Assembly (NCBI GenBank): GCA_016871575.1
Contig: VHCW01000047.1
Coordinates: forward strand, 1 to 37,016
Source of the DNA: Verrucomicrobiota bacterium
GTDB taxonomy: Bacteria; Verrucomicrobiota; Verrucomicrobiia; Palsa-1439
DNA length: 37,016 bases
Reading direction: 5' to 3'
Within the stretch, counting starts at the first letter, position 1, and each line of letters starts with the position of its first letter. The notes below the pieces were generated by a model. That model saw only the letters and a program-made list of their open reading frames with translations. It made no database searches and was not told the origin of the DNA. The translations under genes and the position numbers were made by a program. This document shows positions 17,781-25,338 of this stretch, in pieces.

Positions 17781-17781
17781 T
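17750..17781 (+). repeat. 32-bp direct repeat, copy 1 (3' end of GH5)
   Basis: Begins CAAGATGCTGGAATTG and ends at the GH5 stop plus one base. It matches 18379-18410 at 30 of 32 positions; both differences are C in this copy and T in the other. The two copies bracket the toxin-antitoxin pair. Confidence 0.9.
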
Positions 17782-17797
17782 GGGGCACAACCAGGCG

Positions 17798-17826
17798 TTT
17801 ACATCTCGGTGGGGAACGAATATAGT
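17798..17826 (+). promoter_or_regulatory. Promoter of the toxin-antitoxin pair
   Basis: TTTACA (17798-17803), 17-bp spacer, TATAGT (17821-17826). The -10 box ends 6 bp before the antitoxin ATG at 17833, so the transcript should be leaderless. It lies wholly inside the inserted segment, which therefore carries its own promoter. Confidence 0.7.
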
Positions 17827-17832
17827 GCAGAC

Positions 17833-18027
17833 ATGAGCACCGTTGAGTTGATCTACGAAAAGGCGAAGTCGCTGCCGGAACCGTTGCAGACCGAAGCGCT
17901 GCATTATGTGGATTACCTGCTTGCGCGCCGCGTGGGGACCGACGATCAAACCGAGTGGACGCGTTTCTCTGGGCAACAGCTCAGCCGGCAGTACGGGCCT
18001 GCCGACGCCGTTTACGACGAGGATTGA
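17833..18027 (+). CDS. Small antitoxin (DUF2281-like)
   Basis: A 64-residue protein: MSTVELIYEKAKSLPEPLQTEALHYVDYLLARR, then an acidic, polar tail ending PADAVYDED. The N-terminal helical pattern (KAKSLPE-x-LQ-x-EALHYVDYLL) is that of DUF2281-type small proteins found as antitoxins. The stop codon is directly followed by the toxin ATG (0 bp gap). Its acidic tail could neutralise the toxin, and by analogy with other pairs the complex may repress the promoter; neither is shown by sequence. No ribosome-binding site precedes the ATG. Confidence 0.75.
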   Translation: MSTVELIYEKAKSLPEPLQTEALHYVDYLLARRVGTDDQTEWTRFSGQQLSRQYGPADAVYDED

Positions 18028-18375
18028 ATGCCGCCGGCAAGATACTCGCAAGGCGATATTCTGCTCGTGTCGCTTGTCTTCAGCAACCAGACGGGACTGA
18101 AACGACGCCCGGTGATGGTCGTTTATGACAGTGGCGATGCCGATCTGCTGGTCGTTCCTGTTACGAGCCACGGCGAACGGACTGCCTTGGACGTGCCGCT
18201 CATGCAATGGCAAAACTCCGGTCTCCGCTTGGCGTCGGTTGTGCGCGTGGAGAAGTTGGCGACGATTGAGAAGACGACTATCGTTCGCGCACTGGGCCGG
18301 GTGAGTGCCGCGGATTGGCCGAACATCGAAGCGGCGTTGCGCTGCCTCTGGCGGCAAATCCTGCCCGCCGTCTGA
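18028..18375 (+). CDS. MazF/PemK-family toxin
   Basis: A 115-residue protein of the MazF/PemK/Kid SH3-like fold, usually sequence-specific mRNA endoribonucleases. Seen: YSQGDILLVSLVFSNQTGLKRRPVMVVYDSGDADLLVVPVTSH, where G-DI and the K-RP-V/M-V motif form the active-site region, followed by SVVRVEKLATIEKTTIVRALGRVSAADW, equivalent to the conserved strand with the catalytic Thr/Ser. The length is normal. It is translated immediately after the antitoxin. Its stop is followed after a few bases by the second 32-bp repeat. Confidence 0.85.
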   Translation: MPPARYSQGDILLVSLVFSNQTGLKRRPVMVVYDSGDADLLVVPVTSHGERTALDVPLMQWQNSGLRLASVVRVEKLATIEKTTIVRALGRVSAADWPNIEAALRCLWRQILPAV

Positions 18376-18378
18376 AAA

Positions 18379-18410
18379 CAAGATGCTGGAATTGTTTCAG
18401 GCGTTTTGAT
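18379..18410 (+). repeat. 32-bp direct repeat, copy 2
   Basis: Near-identical copy of the GH5 3' end (30/32), lying between the toxin stop and the ribosome-binding site (GAAAGGA) of the next gene. It is not part of any gene here; it looks like the footprint of the original GH5 end before the toxin-antitoxin segment arrived, or a duplication made on arrival. Confidence 0.9.
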
Positions 18411-18424
18411 ACGAAAGGAAAATC

Positions 18425-19753
18425 ATGACACTATCTCGACGTTCATTCCTCAAGGGCGCGGTAATCGCGCCGTTTATTCTGCCGTCGCACATCTGGGCGG
18501 CGGAGACCAAACCCAATTCGCTGTTGACGATGGGATTCATCGGCATGGGCAAGCAGTCGCGGGGATTGTTGGGCGGTTTCCTCGGCAACGACACCAAGGT
18601 GCTGGCCGTGTGCGACGTGGACACGACGCGGCGCGACAATGCCAAGAAAAAGGTGGACGACTATTATGCCAAGAAAGGCGGCATGAGCGCCGGCTGCGCC
18701 GCCTACAACGATTTTCGCGAGATCATCGGCCGCAAGGACATTGACGCGGTCTGCATCGCGACGCCCGATCACTGGCACACCTACATTGCCGTGGCAGCGT
18801 TGCAAGCGCGCAAGGATGTCTATTGCGAGAAACCGCTCACGCAGAACATCCACGAGTCGGTCGTGCTTTTGCACGCCGTGGATCGCTATCGGCGCGTGTT
18901 GCAGACCGGTTCGATGCAGCGGTCAAGCAAGGAATTTCGAATCGCCTGCGAACTGGTGCGCAACGGCGCCATTGGCAAAGTGCAGCGCGTCGAATGCAGC
19001 TTTGGCGATCCCGGAGTACCGTGCGATTTGCCGGAGGAACCGATGGAGCCGGGGCTGGATTGGAACATGTGGCTGGGGGCCGCGCCGGGGAGACCGTACA
19101 ACTCAATTCTCAGTCCGCGCGGCATGCACGATCATTTCCCGCACTGGCGCAAATACCGGGAGTTCGGCGGCGGCATGGTCACCGACTGGGGCGCGCATCA
19201 TCTCGACATCGCGCAGTGGGGTCTCGGCATGGACGCGAGCGGTCCCGTGCAGACGTTAGCACCCGCGACGCCGGAGGCGAAGCGAGGTGCGAAGCTGGTT
19301 TATGCCAACGGTATCACGGTGGAGCACAAGGATGGGTTCGGCGTGCATTTCTTCGGCTCGGAGGGCGAAGTGCGGGTGAACCGTGGTAAGTTCGTCTTCA
19401 AGCGCGGCGACGAAACCATCGCCTCGTACACGAACAGCGACGAGGACCGGAAGGTCACGTCCTGCGCCGCGCAGGTGCAGAAGGCGGAGCGCGCATTCTT
19501 GGCCAATGCCAAAATCAAACTTTACGAGAGCAAGAACCACTTGTCCGATTTCCTCGACTGTGTGAAGTCGCGCAAGAAACCGATCACCAGCGAACAGGTT
19601 GGCGCGCGCTCGGCGATTTGTTGTCACTTGCTCAACCTGACCTATTACCACGGTCAACCGCTGAGATGGGATCCGCGACGGCTCGCCTTCCGTGAACGAT
19701 CGGGGAAAGCGGAATGGTTGACCCGCGACTACCGGCGCCCGTGGGCGGTCTGA
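18425..19753 (+). CDS. Tat-exported Gfo/Idh/MocA oxidoreductase
   Basis: A 442-residue protein with a Tat signal (SRRSFLKGAVIAPFILP, cut near WAAE). The mature part has the Rossmann start MGFIGMGKQSRGLLGGFL, VLAVCDVD, DAVCIATPDHWHTYIAVAALQARKDVYCEKPLT (the EKP motif), and GGGMVTDWGAHHLDIAQWGLGMD in the catalytic half. These enzymes use NAD(P), often tightly held, to oxidise or epimerise sugars; Tat export of the folded, cofactor-loaded protein is common in Planctomycetes and Verrucomicrobia. AAAGGA stands 6 bp before the ATG. It heads the six-gene chain that follows, and was probably once directly behind GH5. Confidence 0.9.
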   Translation: MTLSRRSFLKGAVIAPFILPSHIWAAETKPNSLLTMGFIGMGKQSRGLLGGFLGNDTKVLAVCDVDTTRRDNAKKKVDDYYAKKGGMSAGCAAYNDFREIIGRKDIDAVCIATPDHWHTYIAVAALQARKDVYCEKPLTQNIHESVVLLHAVDRYRRVLQTGSMQRSSKEFRIACELVRNGAIGKVQRVECSFGDPGVPCDLPEEPMEPGLDWNMWLGAAPGRPYNSILSPRGMHDHFPHWRKYREFGGGMVTDWGAHHLDIAQWGLGMDASGPVQTLAPATPEAKRGAKLVYANGITVEHKDGFGVHFFGSEGEVRVNRGKFVFKRGDETIASYTNSDEDRKVTSCAAQVQKAERAFLANAKIKLYESKNHLSDFLDCVKSRKKPITSEQVGARSAICCHLLNLTYYHGQPLRWDPRRLAFRERSGKAEWLTRDYRRPWAV

Positions 19754-19754
19754 T

Positions 19755-22361
19755 ATGTTTGCTGTGATTGTAGCCGCGAGCCTGCTCGCGGCATGGGTGA
19801 AGCGACGTGAAATCACAAAGCCGCGAGCAGGCTCGCGGCTACAGGAAATAGTTGCACTCTGTCTGTTGCTGGCGACAGCCGTCAACGCCCAGACCGTTGT
19901 CCGCGAGTGGCGGCCCGACGAACTCGCCCGCTGGTCTGCCGGCAAGCTCAAGGATCTGCGCGTCGCTGACGGCGCGCTTCAGTGTGAAACGCAAACCGGC
20001 GACTCAATGTTGATCAGTCCGCCGTTCGACGCGTTCCCCGCCACGCCGTGGCAGTCTGTCGAACTGGTGATGAAAAGCGACGTTGACGGGCGCGGCACGG
20101 TTTTTTGGACGGGCACAACGCAAACCACGCATGGCGGTTTCTCGCCCGGCAAGGAGACGCACTTCAACGTTGTCGCCGGCAACTGGCAAACGTACCGGCT
20201 CGAACCGTACTGGCAGGCCGAGGGCAAACTCGTCCGTCTCCGGCTCGATTTCCCGGAACAACACGCTGGCCGCTACGCGATCAAGTCGCTGCGCATCCTC
20301 GAACGTCCCGCGACCGGCAAGGTGTCGTTACAGGCTGACGATGGCGGCGTTGTCTGCGTGCGGATGGCCGCGAAGACCGGCGACGCGGCGGTGCTCTCGT
20401 TTGCCAGCCGCGCCGTGAACGGGCTGCACCGCGTGAGTTTCCCCATTCGCGCCGACGGCCGGATGCACACGTACAACGTTGACGTGGCCGCGAACAAACA
20501 TTGGTGCGGCGAGATTCTCATGCTGGAGTTGCCTGCGGGCGCGACGGCAACGGTTGGCCCGGAGCCTCAAGGCCCGCCTGACCTCGACATCACATTTCTC
20601 GGCCTGCAAGACCCGTGGGCGCGTGCGGGCAAGCCGGTGCGACTCGAAGCGCGCGTCACCAATCGCGGCGGCGAACCGGCGCGCGACTTGAAACCGGAGT
20701 TGACGCTGGCGCGGGTGCGTGTCCTTGAAGCCGGAACGTTACCGGAGCAAATCGAGTTCGGCGTGCCGGCGACGTTGACGTGGACGGTGCAGTCGGATCG
20801 CGCTGTCAAGACCACCGCCCGGCTGTCGCTGGGCGGCGCGACGCGAACGGAGACGCTCGTGTTCCGTCCGGAATCGCCGTTGCTGAAGGCGGATTACGTT
20901 CCCGCGCCGAAACCGGCGCAGACCGATTACCTGGTCGGCGCGTATTATTTCCCTGGCTGGCACACGGCGTCGCGGTGGGCGCGGTTGCGACCGTATCCCG
21001 AACGCCAGCCGTTGCTCGGTTGGTATCGCGAAGGTGATTCCGAAGTGGCCGATTGGCACATCAAATGGGCGCTCGAACACGGCATCAACTTCTTTCTCTA
21101 CGACTGGTATTGGGACCGCGAACGCCGTCACTTGGAGCACGCGCTGCACGATGGGTTGTTTCACGCCCGCTACCAGAACCTGATCAAGTTCTGCCTGCTC
21201 TATGCCAACCACAATCCCCAAGGCTCGCATTCGCCGGAGGATTTCGAGAAGCTGACGCAGTATTGGATTGAGAATTATTTCAAACGCCCGAACTACCTGA
21301 CGATTGACGGCAAACCGGCCGTCGTGATGTTCTCCTCGCAGAATCCCGCGCGCGACATGGGCACGGAAAAGGTCAAGCCGACGTTTGAGCGGATGCGTCA
21401 ACGCTGCAGGGATGCCGGTCTCGGCGGGTTGTATCTCGTCGCTTGCATCAATAACGGAACAAATCTCCTTCAGAAGATGAAGGACTGGGGGTACGACGCC
21501 GTCAGTGGCTACAACTGGCCGCGCGCAAACATGACGGCAGACGAGACTGCGGCCAACCGCGCGCCGTTTGCGACGTGCATTGACGGTTATCGCCAGGCGT
21601 GGGACGAGATTGCTGCAGCGAATGTCCTTCCGCTCATTCCGCCGGTCAGCGGCGGTTGGGATGCGCGTCCCTGGCACGGCGAGGCGACGTTGGTCCGCAC
21701 GGGGCGCACGCCGGAGTTGTTTGAACGGCATTTGCGCGACTGCAAGAAGTTCCTCGACCGGCGGGGCGAGAAGATGTTGTTCATCGAGGCGTGGAACGAG
21801 TGGGGCGAGGGGAGCTACATCGAGCCGCACCGGGAGTTCGGCTTTGGCTATCTCGAAGCGGTTCGCAACGTGTTCGCGCCGCGCTCGACCAGGCCGGCGG
21901 AGATCGTTCCCGCCGATGTCGGGCTTGGGCCGTACGACCTTCCCGAAGAACCGCCGGTGACAGCTTGGACTTTCACAACACATTCGCTCGGCTGGAGCGG
22001 CAACGTCGAGAACTTGCGCGTCGCGGGCAGCGCGCTGCGGTTCACCACGCGCGACCGCGATCCCATCCTCAACAGCCCGGCATTACAGGCGCGCGCGTTG
22101 CAGTTTCCGTTTCTTGAGTTGCGAGTGAAGGCGAGCTGCGACATACGCGGCCAATTGTTCTGGCGCACCAGTTCCACACCGGAGAGCGAAGCCAACAGCG
22201 TGCATTTCCCGATTCGCGGCGACGGCCAGTTTCACGACATCCGTGTGCGACTCGCCGAGAATCGTCGTTGGCGCGGCATCATCACCGGCCTCCGCTTCGA
22301 CCCCGGCAGCGTAAATGGAGTTGAAGTTGCCGTCGAGTTCATCCGTCTTACGAACCAATGA
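19755..22361 (+). CDS. Secreted GH99-like/WbsX-type glycosidase
   Basis: A long (868-residue) protein starting one base after the previous stop. After an unusual N terminus encoded by a REPIN-like repeat comes a Sec hydrophobic stretch (LQEIVALCLLLATAVNA). Residues about 45-260 form two beta-sandwich-like units, 275-375 a CARDB-like domain (RLEARVTNRGGEPARDLKP), and 390-720 the GH99-like/WbsX TIM barrel (VGAYYFPGWH, HGINFFLYDWYWDR, GYNWP, FIEAWNEWGEGSYIEPHREFGFGYLEAVRNVF). A last beta domain follows (about 740-868). GH99-like catalysis on mannan-type glycans is inferred. GTG 19797 is an alternative start that would give a normal KRR-type signal peptide and skip the first repeat arm. Confidence 0.82.
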   Translation: MFAVIVAASLLAAWVKRREITKPRAGSRLQEIVALCLLLATAVNAQTVVREWRPDELARWSAGKLKDLRVADGALQCETQTGDSMLISPPFDAFPATPWQSVELVMKSDVDGRGTVFWTGTTQTTHGGFSPGKETHFNVVAGNWQTYRLEPYWQAEGKLVRLRLDFPEQHAGRYAIKSLRILERPATGKVSLQADDGGVVCVRMAAKTGDAAVLSFASRAVNGLHRVSFPIRADGRMHTYNVDVAANKHWCGEILMLELPAGATATVGPEPQGPPDLDITFLGLQDPWARAGKPVRLEARVTNRGGEPARDLKPELTLARVRVLEAGTLPEQIEFGVPATLTWTVQSDRAVKTTARLSLGGATRTETLVFRPESPLLKADYVPAPKPAQTDYLVGAYYFPGWHTASRWARLRPYPERQPLLGWYREGDSEVADWHIKWALEHGINFFLYDWYWDRERRHLEHALHDGLFHARYQNLIKFCLLYANHNPQGSHSPEDFEKLTQYWIENYFKRPNYLTIDGKPAVVMFSSQNPARDMGTEKVKPTFERMRQRCRDAGLGGLYLVACINNGTNLLQKMKDWGYDAVSGYNWPRANMTADETAANRAPFATCIDGYRQAWDEIAAANVLPLIPPVSGGWDARPWHGEATLVRTGRTPELFERHLRDCKKFLDRRGEKMLFIEAWNEWGEGSYIEPHREFGFGYLEAVRNVFAPRSTRPAEIVPADVGLGPYDLPEEPPVTAWTFTTHSLGWSGNVENLRVAGSALRFTTRDRDPILNSPALQARALQFPFLELRVKASCDIRGQLFWRTSSTPESEANSVHFPIRGDGQFHDIRVRLAENRRWRGIITGLRFDPGSVNGVEVAVEFIRLTNQ
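19769..19843. repeat. REPIN-like double palindrome
   Basis: Two 24-bp arms (19769-19792 and 19820-19843) that are perfect reverse complements, 27 bp apart. Each arm is itself a hairpin: GCCGCGAG, 4-nt loop, CTCGCGGC. Two inverted REP hairpins make a REPIN, the mobile form spread by RAYT transposases; the hairpin resembles the well-known Pseudomonas REP type with GCGAG...CTCGC. No RAYT gene is in the window. The element is read through in the GH99-like frame. Confidence 0.85.
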
Positions 22362-24703
22362 ACAAACTCTACAGCGCGTTACGTTGTGTATTGCCAGTCG
22401 CGACAGTTCTCTGCCTCGGCGCGGCCCGCGGCCCACAGATGACCAACCGACCGTCGCGCCCCGACGAGTGGGGCTATCGTCCCGCCGATGGAGCAACGGT
22501 GTTGGTGAATCCGCCGTCGTTGACGTGGATTCACGAGAACGATGTCCTGTCATACACGGTGCAGTTGGCTTCGCAGCCGAATTTCGTCATAGCGATGACC
22601 GTGACCAATGTATCGTGGCCAACCTACACGCACCACACGCCGCTGACGCCGGGCGCCTACTGGTGGCGGTACCGGTTCACGGCAAAAAACGGCGCGCTGT
22701 CCGACTGGAGCATCGGCCGGCGATTCACTGTTCCCCCGAATGCCACGGTCTTCCCGATGCCAACGCCCGCCCAACAACGGGAACGGGTGCCGCGACAACA
22801 TCCGCGATTGTTTCTGCGGCCGGAAGATTTGCCGCGACTGCGCGAGTTGGCAGCCGGCAAGGAGGCGAAGGCGTTTGCGAAGCTGCGCGCCGAGGCGGAC
22901 CGTCTCATCAAAGCGGGGCCGACGCCGGAGCCGACGGAAATGGGGTCGGCGCGGGACAAGGAAAACGATCAGGCCGTGAAGTACTGGTGGCCGAACCGCG
23001 AGCAGTCAGACCGGGCCACCAAGGAAGCCGAGACGATTGCATTCGTCTATCTGATCTCGCAGGATAAGAAATACGGCGACGCAGCCCGCAAATGGGTGCT
23101 GCACCTCGCGTCGTGGGATCCGGACGGGCCGACCAATTTCAAACTCAACTGCGAGGCCGGCAAGGCGATGCTCTACCGGCCCGCGCGCGCGTACGATTGG
23201 GCGTGGGACATGTTCACGACGGAGGAACGCGTGAAGGTCCGCGCCGCGTGGCAGCGGCGTGTCAACGATGCGTGGGAGAGCGGCGAAGTGCGGCGGGGCG
23301 TCGGTCATCTGAACCAGCCGTACAGCAGCCACGGCAACCGGATCTGGCACAAGATCGGCGAGGTGGCGATCGCGTTTCTGGACGAGATTCCCGAAGCGCC
23401 GACGTGGCTCGATTACGCGGTGAACAAGTTCTACGCGTGTTACCCCGTCTGGTCCGACGACGACGGCGGCTGGCATGAAGGCGTGAGTTACTGGAGCGGT
23501 TATCAGAACAAGGCGGTGGGGTGGCTTCAAGTCGCCAAGTCGGCGCTGGGTATTGACGGTCTGAAAAAACCATTCTTTGCACAGGTCGGCGATTACCCGC
23601 TCTACATCGCGCCGCCCGGCTCGCCGAATGCCGGTTTCGGCGATTTGTCGAATCGTCCGCCATCGAGCGGCATTGGCGGCTTCATGGAGTATCACCTGCG
23701 AATGCGCGGCCAACAACCCGGCGGCCACGCGGCCTATTGGCGCTGGTGGACGGAACAGTGGAAAATGAGCGGGGAAGGGGGCGTTCTTGGTTTTCTCTAC
23801 GCCGCCAACCTGCCGCCGCTGCCGACGGCAAAGGCGCCAACCGACCTGCCGCAGTCAAAGGTGTTTCACGGTATCGGCGTGGCGAGCCTGCACACGACGT
23901 TGCTGGACGCGAAAGACGATGTGCATTTCCTTTTCAAATCGTCGCCGTTCGGCTCGCAGAGTCACGGGCACAATCCGCAAAACAGTTTCCAGTTGAATGC
24001 CTACGGCGAGGCGTTGTTGACGACGTGCGTCTATCGCGACCTGCACGGCAGCAAGTTCCACTTACAATGGGCGCACAGTACGGTTGCTCACAACAGCGTG
24101 CTTGTGGATGGCATCGGCCAGGAGAAACACAAGGCTACGCCGCAAGGCAAGATCATCGCCGAGCAATTCACTCCCGGCTTCGATTACATCTGTGGTGACG
24201 CCACCGCTGCATACGGCAACCGGCTGACGCGGGCGTTGCGTCATGTCGCATTCGTCAAAGGCGAGCAACCCTTTATCGTCCTCTACGATGAACTGGCGGC
24301 CAAGCAGCCCAGCACGTTTCAATTCATGCTCCACGCGCTGCAAGAATTTACCGTGGATGAGAAGGCCGCAAAGCTGTCAGTCGAGCAACCAAAAGCCGGG
24401 GTGACAGTGAAGTATCTTGCGCCGGTGCCGTTGAAGTTTCGACAGTGGGACGGCTTCGATCCAAAGCCAAAGAGGGAGTTCCCCAATCAGTGGCACGTCG
24501 AGGCCGGCACGAAGGAGAAACGCGCCGAGATCGACATGCTGACCGTGATCGTTCCCCACCGTGCCGGGCAGCGTCGCGAGTGGGCGGCGGAACGTTTCGA
24601 GAACGCCAGCGCCATTGCTGTGCGCGTCACTTGTGGCAACAATCCGGTGCTGGTGACGTTTCGCAAGCAAGGAACGGGAGCGCGCGTTGAGACCGGCAAG
24701 TGA
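22358..24703 (+). CDS. Exported heparinase II/III-like protein (DUF4962)
   Basis: A 781-residue protein with a Sec signal (MNKLYSALRCVLPVATVLCLGAARG). Residues about 45-125 read as a fibronectin-III-like lead (PPSLTWIHENDVLSYTVQLAS ... PGAYWWRYRF). The region 145-450 is an alpha/alpha barrel starting HPRLFLRPEDLPRLRELAAG, with YDWAWD, GHLNQPYSSHGNRIWHKIGEVAIAFLDE and DDDGGWHEGVSYW. From about 495 comes the heparinase II/III beta part (SSPFGSQSHGHNPQNSFQLNAYGEALL ... VAHNSVLVDGIGQ). This matches DUF4962 plus heparinase II/III, the layout of uronate polysaccharide lyases; the substrate is not determinable. ATGA overlap with the previous gene shows tight coupling. Confidence 0.85.
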   Translation: MNKLYSALRCVLPVATVLCLGAARGPQMTNRPSRPDEWGYRPADGATVLVNPPSLTWIHENDVLSYTVQLASQPNFVIAMTVTNVSWPTYTHHTPLTPGAYWWRYRFTAKNGALSDWSIGRRFTVPPNATVFPMPTPAQQRERVPRQHPRLFLRPEDLPRLRELAAGKEAKAFAKLRAEADRLIKAGPTPEPTEMGSARDKENDQAVKYWWPNREQSDRATKEAETIAFVYLISQDKKYGDAARKWVLHLASWDPDGPTNFKLNCEAGKAMLYRPARAYDWAWDMFTTEERVKVRAAWQRRVNDAWESGEVRRGVGHLNQPYSSHGNRIWHKIGEVAIAFLDEIPEAPTWLDYAVNKFYACYPVWSDDDGGWHEGVSYWSGYQNKAVGWLQVAKSALGIDGLKKPFFAQVGDYPLYIAPPGSPNAGFGDLSNRPPSSGIGGFMEYHLRMRGQQPGGHAAYWRWWTEQWKMSGEGGVLGFLYAANLPPLPTAKAPTDLPQSKVFHGIGVASLHTTLLDAKDDVHFLFKSSPFGSQSHGHNPQNSFQLNAYGEALLTTCVYRDLHGSKFHLQWAHSTVAHNSVLVDGIGQEKHKATPQGKIIAEQFTPGFDYICGDATAAYGNRLTRALRHVAFVKGEQPFIVLYDELAAKQPSTFQFMLHALQEFTVDEKAAKLSVEQPKAGVTVKYLAPVPLKFRQWDGFDPKPKREFPNQWHVEAGTKEKRAEIDMLTVIVPHRAGQRREWAAERFENASAIAVRVTCGNNPVLVTFRKQGTGARVETGK

Positions 24704-25338
24704 AGCGGCTGCGCATAATCTGGCTTGGGGTTCTGGCTGCCGGTATCGCGACAGGACTTTACGTCTTCGTGCCTCGTCATGCCGACTTGCGCGGTTTTCA
24801 TCCGACGGAGATGGCGCGGTTGGAAACGCAGATGTGGCGCTGTTACTATGCTCGCAGCTACGCAGGGCTGGGATGGTACTTGTATCGGACTTGCCGCGAT
24901 GAATATGGGTTTTCACCGGCGGACAGTGTGCGCTTGATGGCGTTGGCGGCTCGTGCGGCGAAACTGTTTCAAGACTCAAGAAACGAGACGGAATCCAGCC
25001 GTGCCCTGCCGGACTTGGAGCGTTACTATGCGCTCATCCAAAGGCGCAGCGGGATGACGTTCAACGTCGCCCGCGCGGCGGAACTGGAATTGCGCTGGTG
25101 GCAGATGCGCCGGCGGTTGGCGACACCCGAGGAGTACGGGCGAACGATTGCGGAATTGATGGGCGAAATCTATCAGCGGCAAAACGCCGATCTCCAGCAA
25201 GCCGGACAACTACGCGCCACGGCGATGGCGTTTTGTGACAAACAAGGCCACGGTAAAATGCGCGACGCCGATTGGCAACAGGTTGAAACGCAACTGTCCG
25301 AAGCCTACCGGCTCTATCATCGAGGTGTCCACCTATGA
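24700..25338 (+). CDS. Membrane-anchored protein of unknown function
   Basis: A 212-residue protein started by GTG overlapping the previous stop (GTGA). One hydrophobic segment (KRLRIIWLGVLAAGIATGLYVFV, residues 2-24) should anchor it in the inner membrane, leaving an alpha-helical periplasmic body rich in Arg, Glu, Tyr and Trp (HPTEMARLETQMWRCYYARSYAGLGWYLYRTCRDEYGFSP). No enzyme motif is seen; ETQMWRCYYARSY and the final QVETQLSEAYRLYHRGVHL suggest helical bundles. I do not recognise a family. Its place inside an operon of secreted glycan enzymes suggests a support or scaffold role, which is inference. ATGA overlap with the next gene. Confidence 0.75.
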   Translation: MKRLRIIWLGVLAAGIATGLYVFVPRHADLRGFHPTEMARLETQMWRCYYARSYAGLGWYLYRTCRDEYGFSPADSVRLMALAARAAKLFQDSRNETESSRALPDLERYYALIQRRSGMTFNVARAAELELRWWQMRRRLATPEEYGRTIAELMGEIYQRQNADLQQAGQLRATAMAFCDKQGHGKMRDADWQQVETQLSEAYRLYHRGVHL

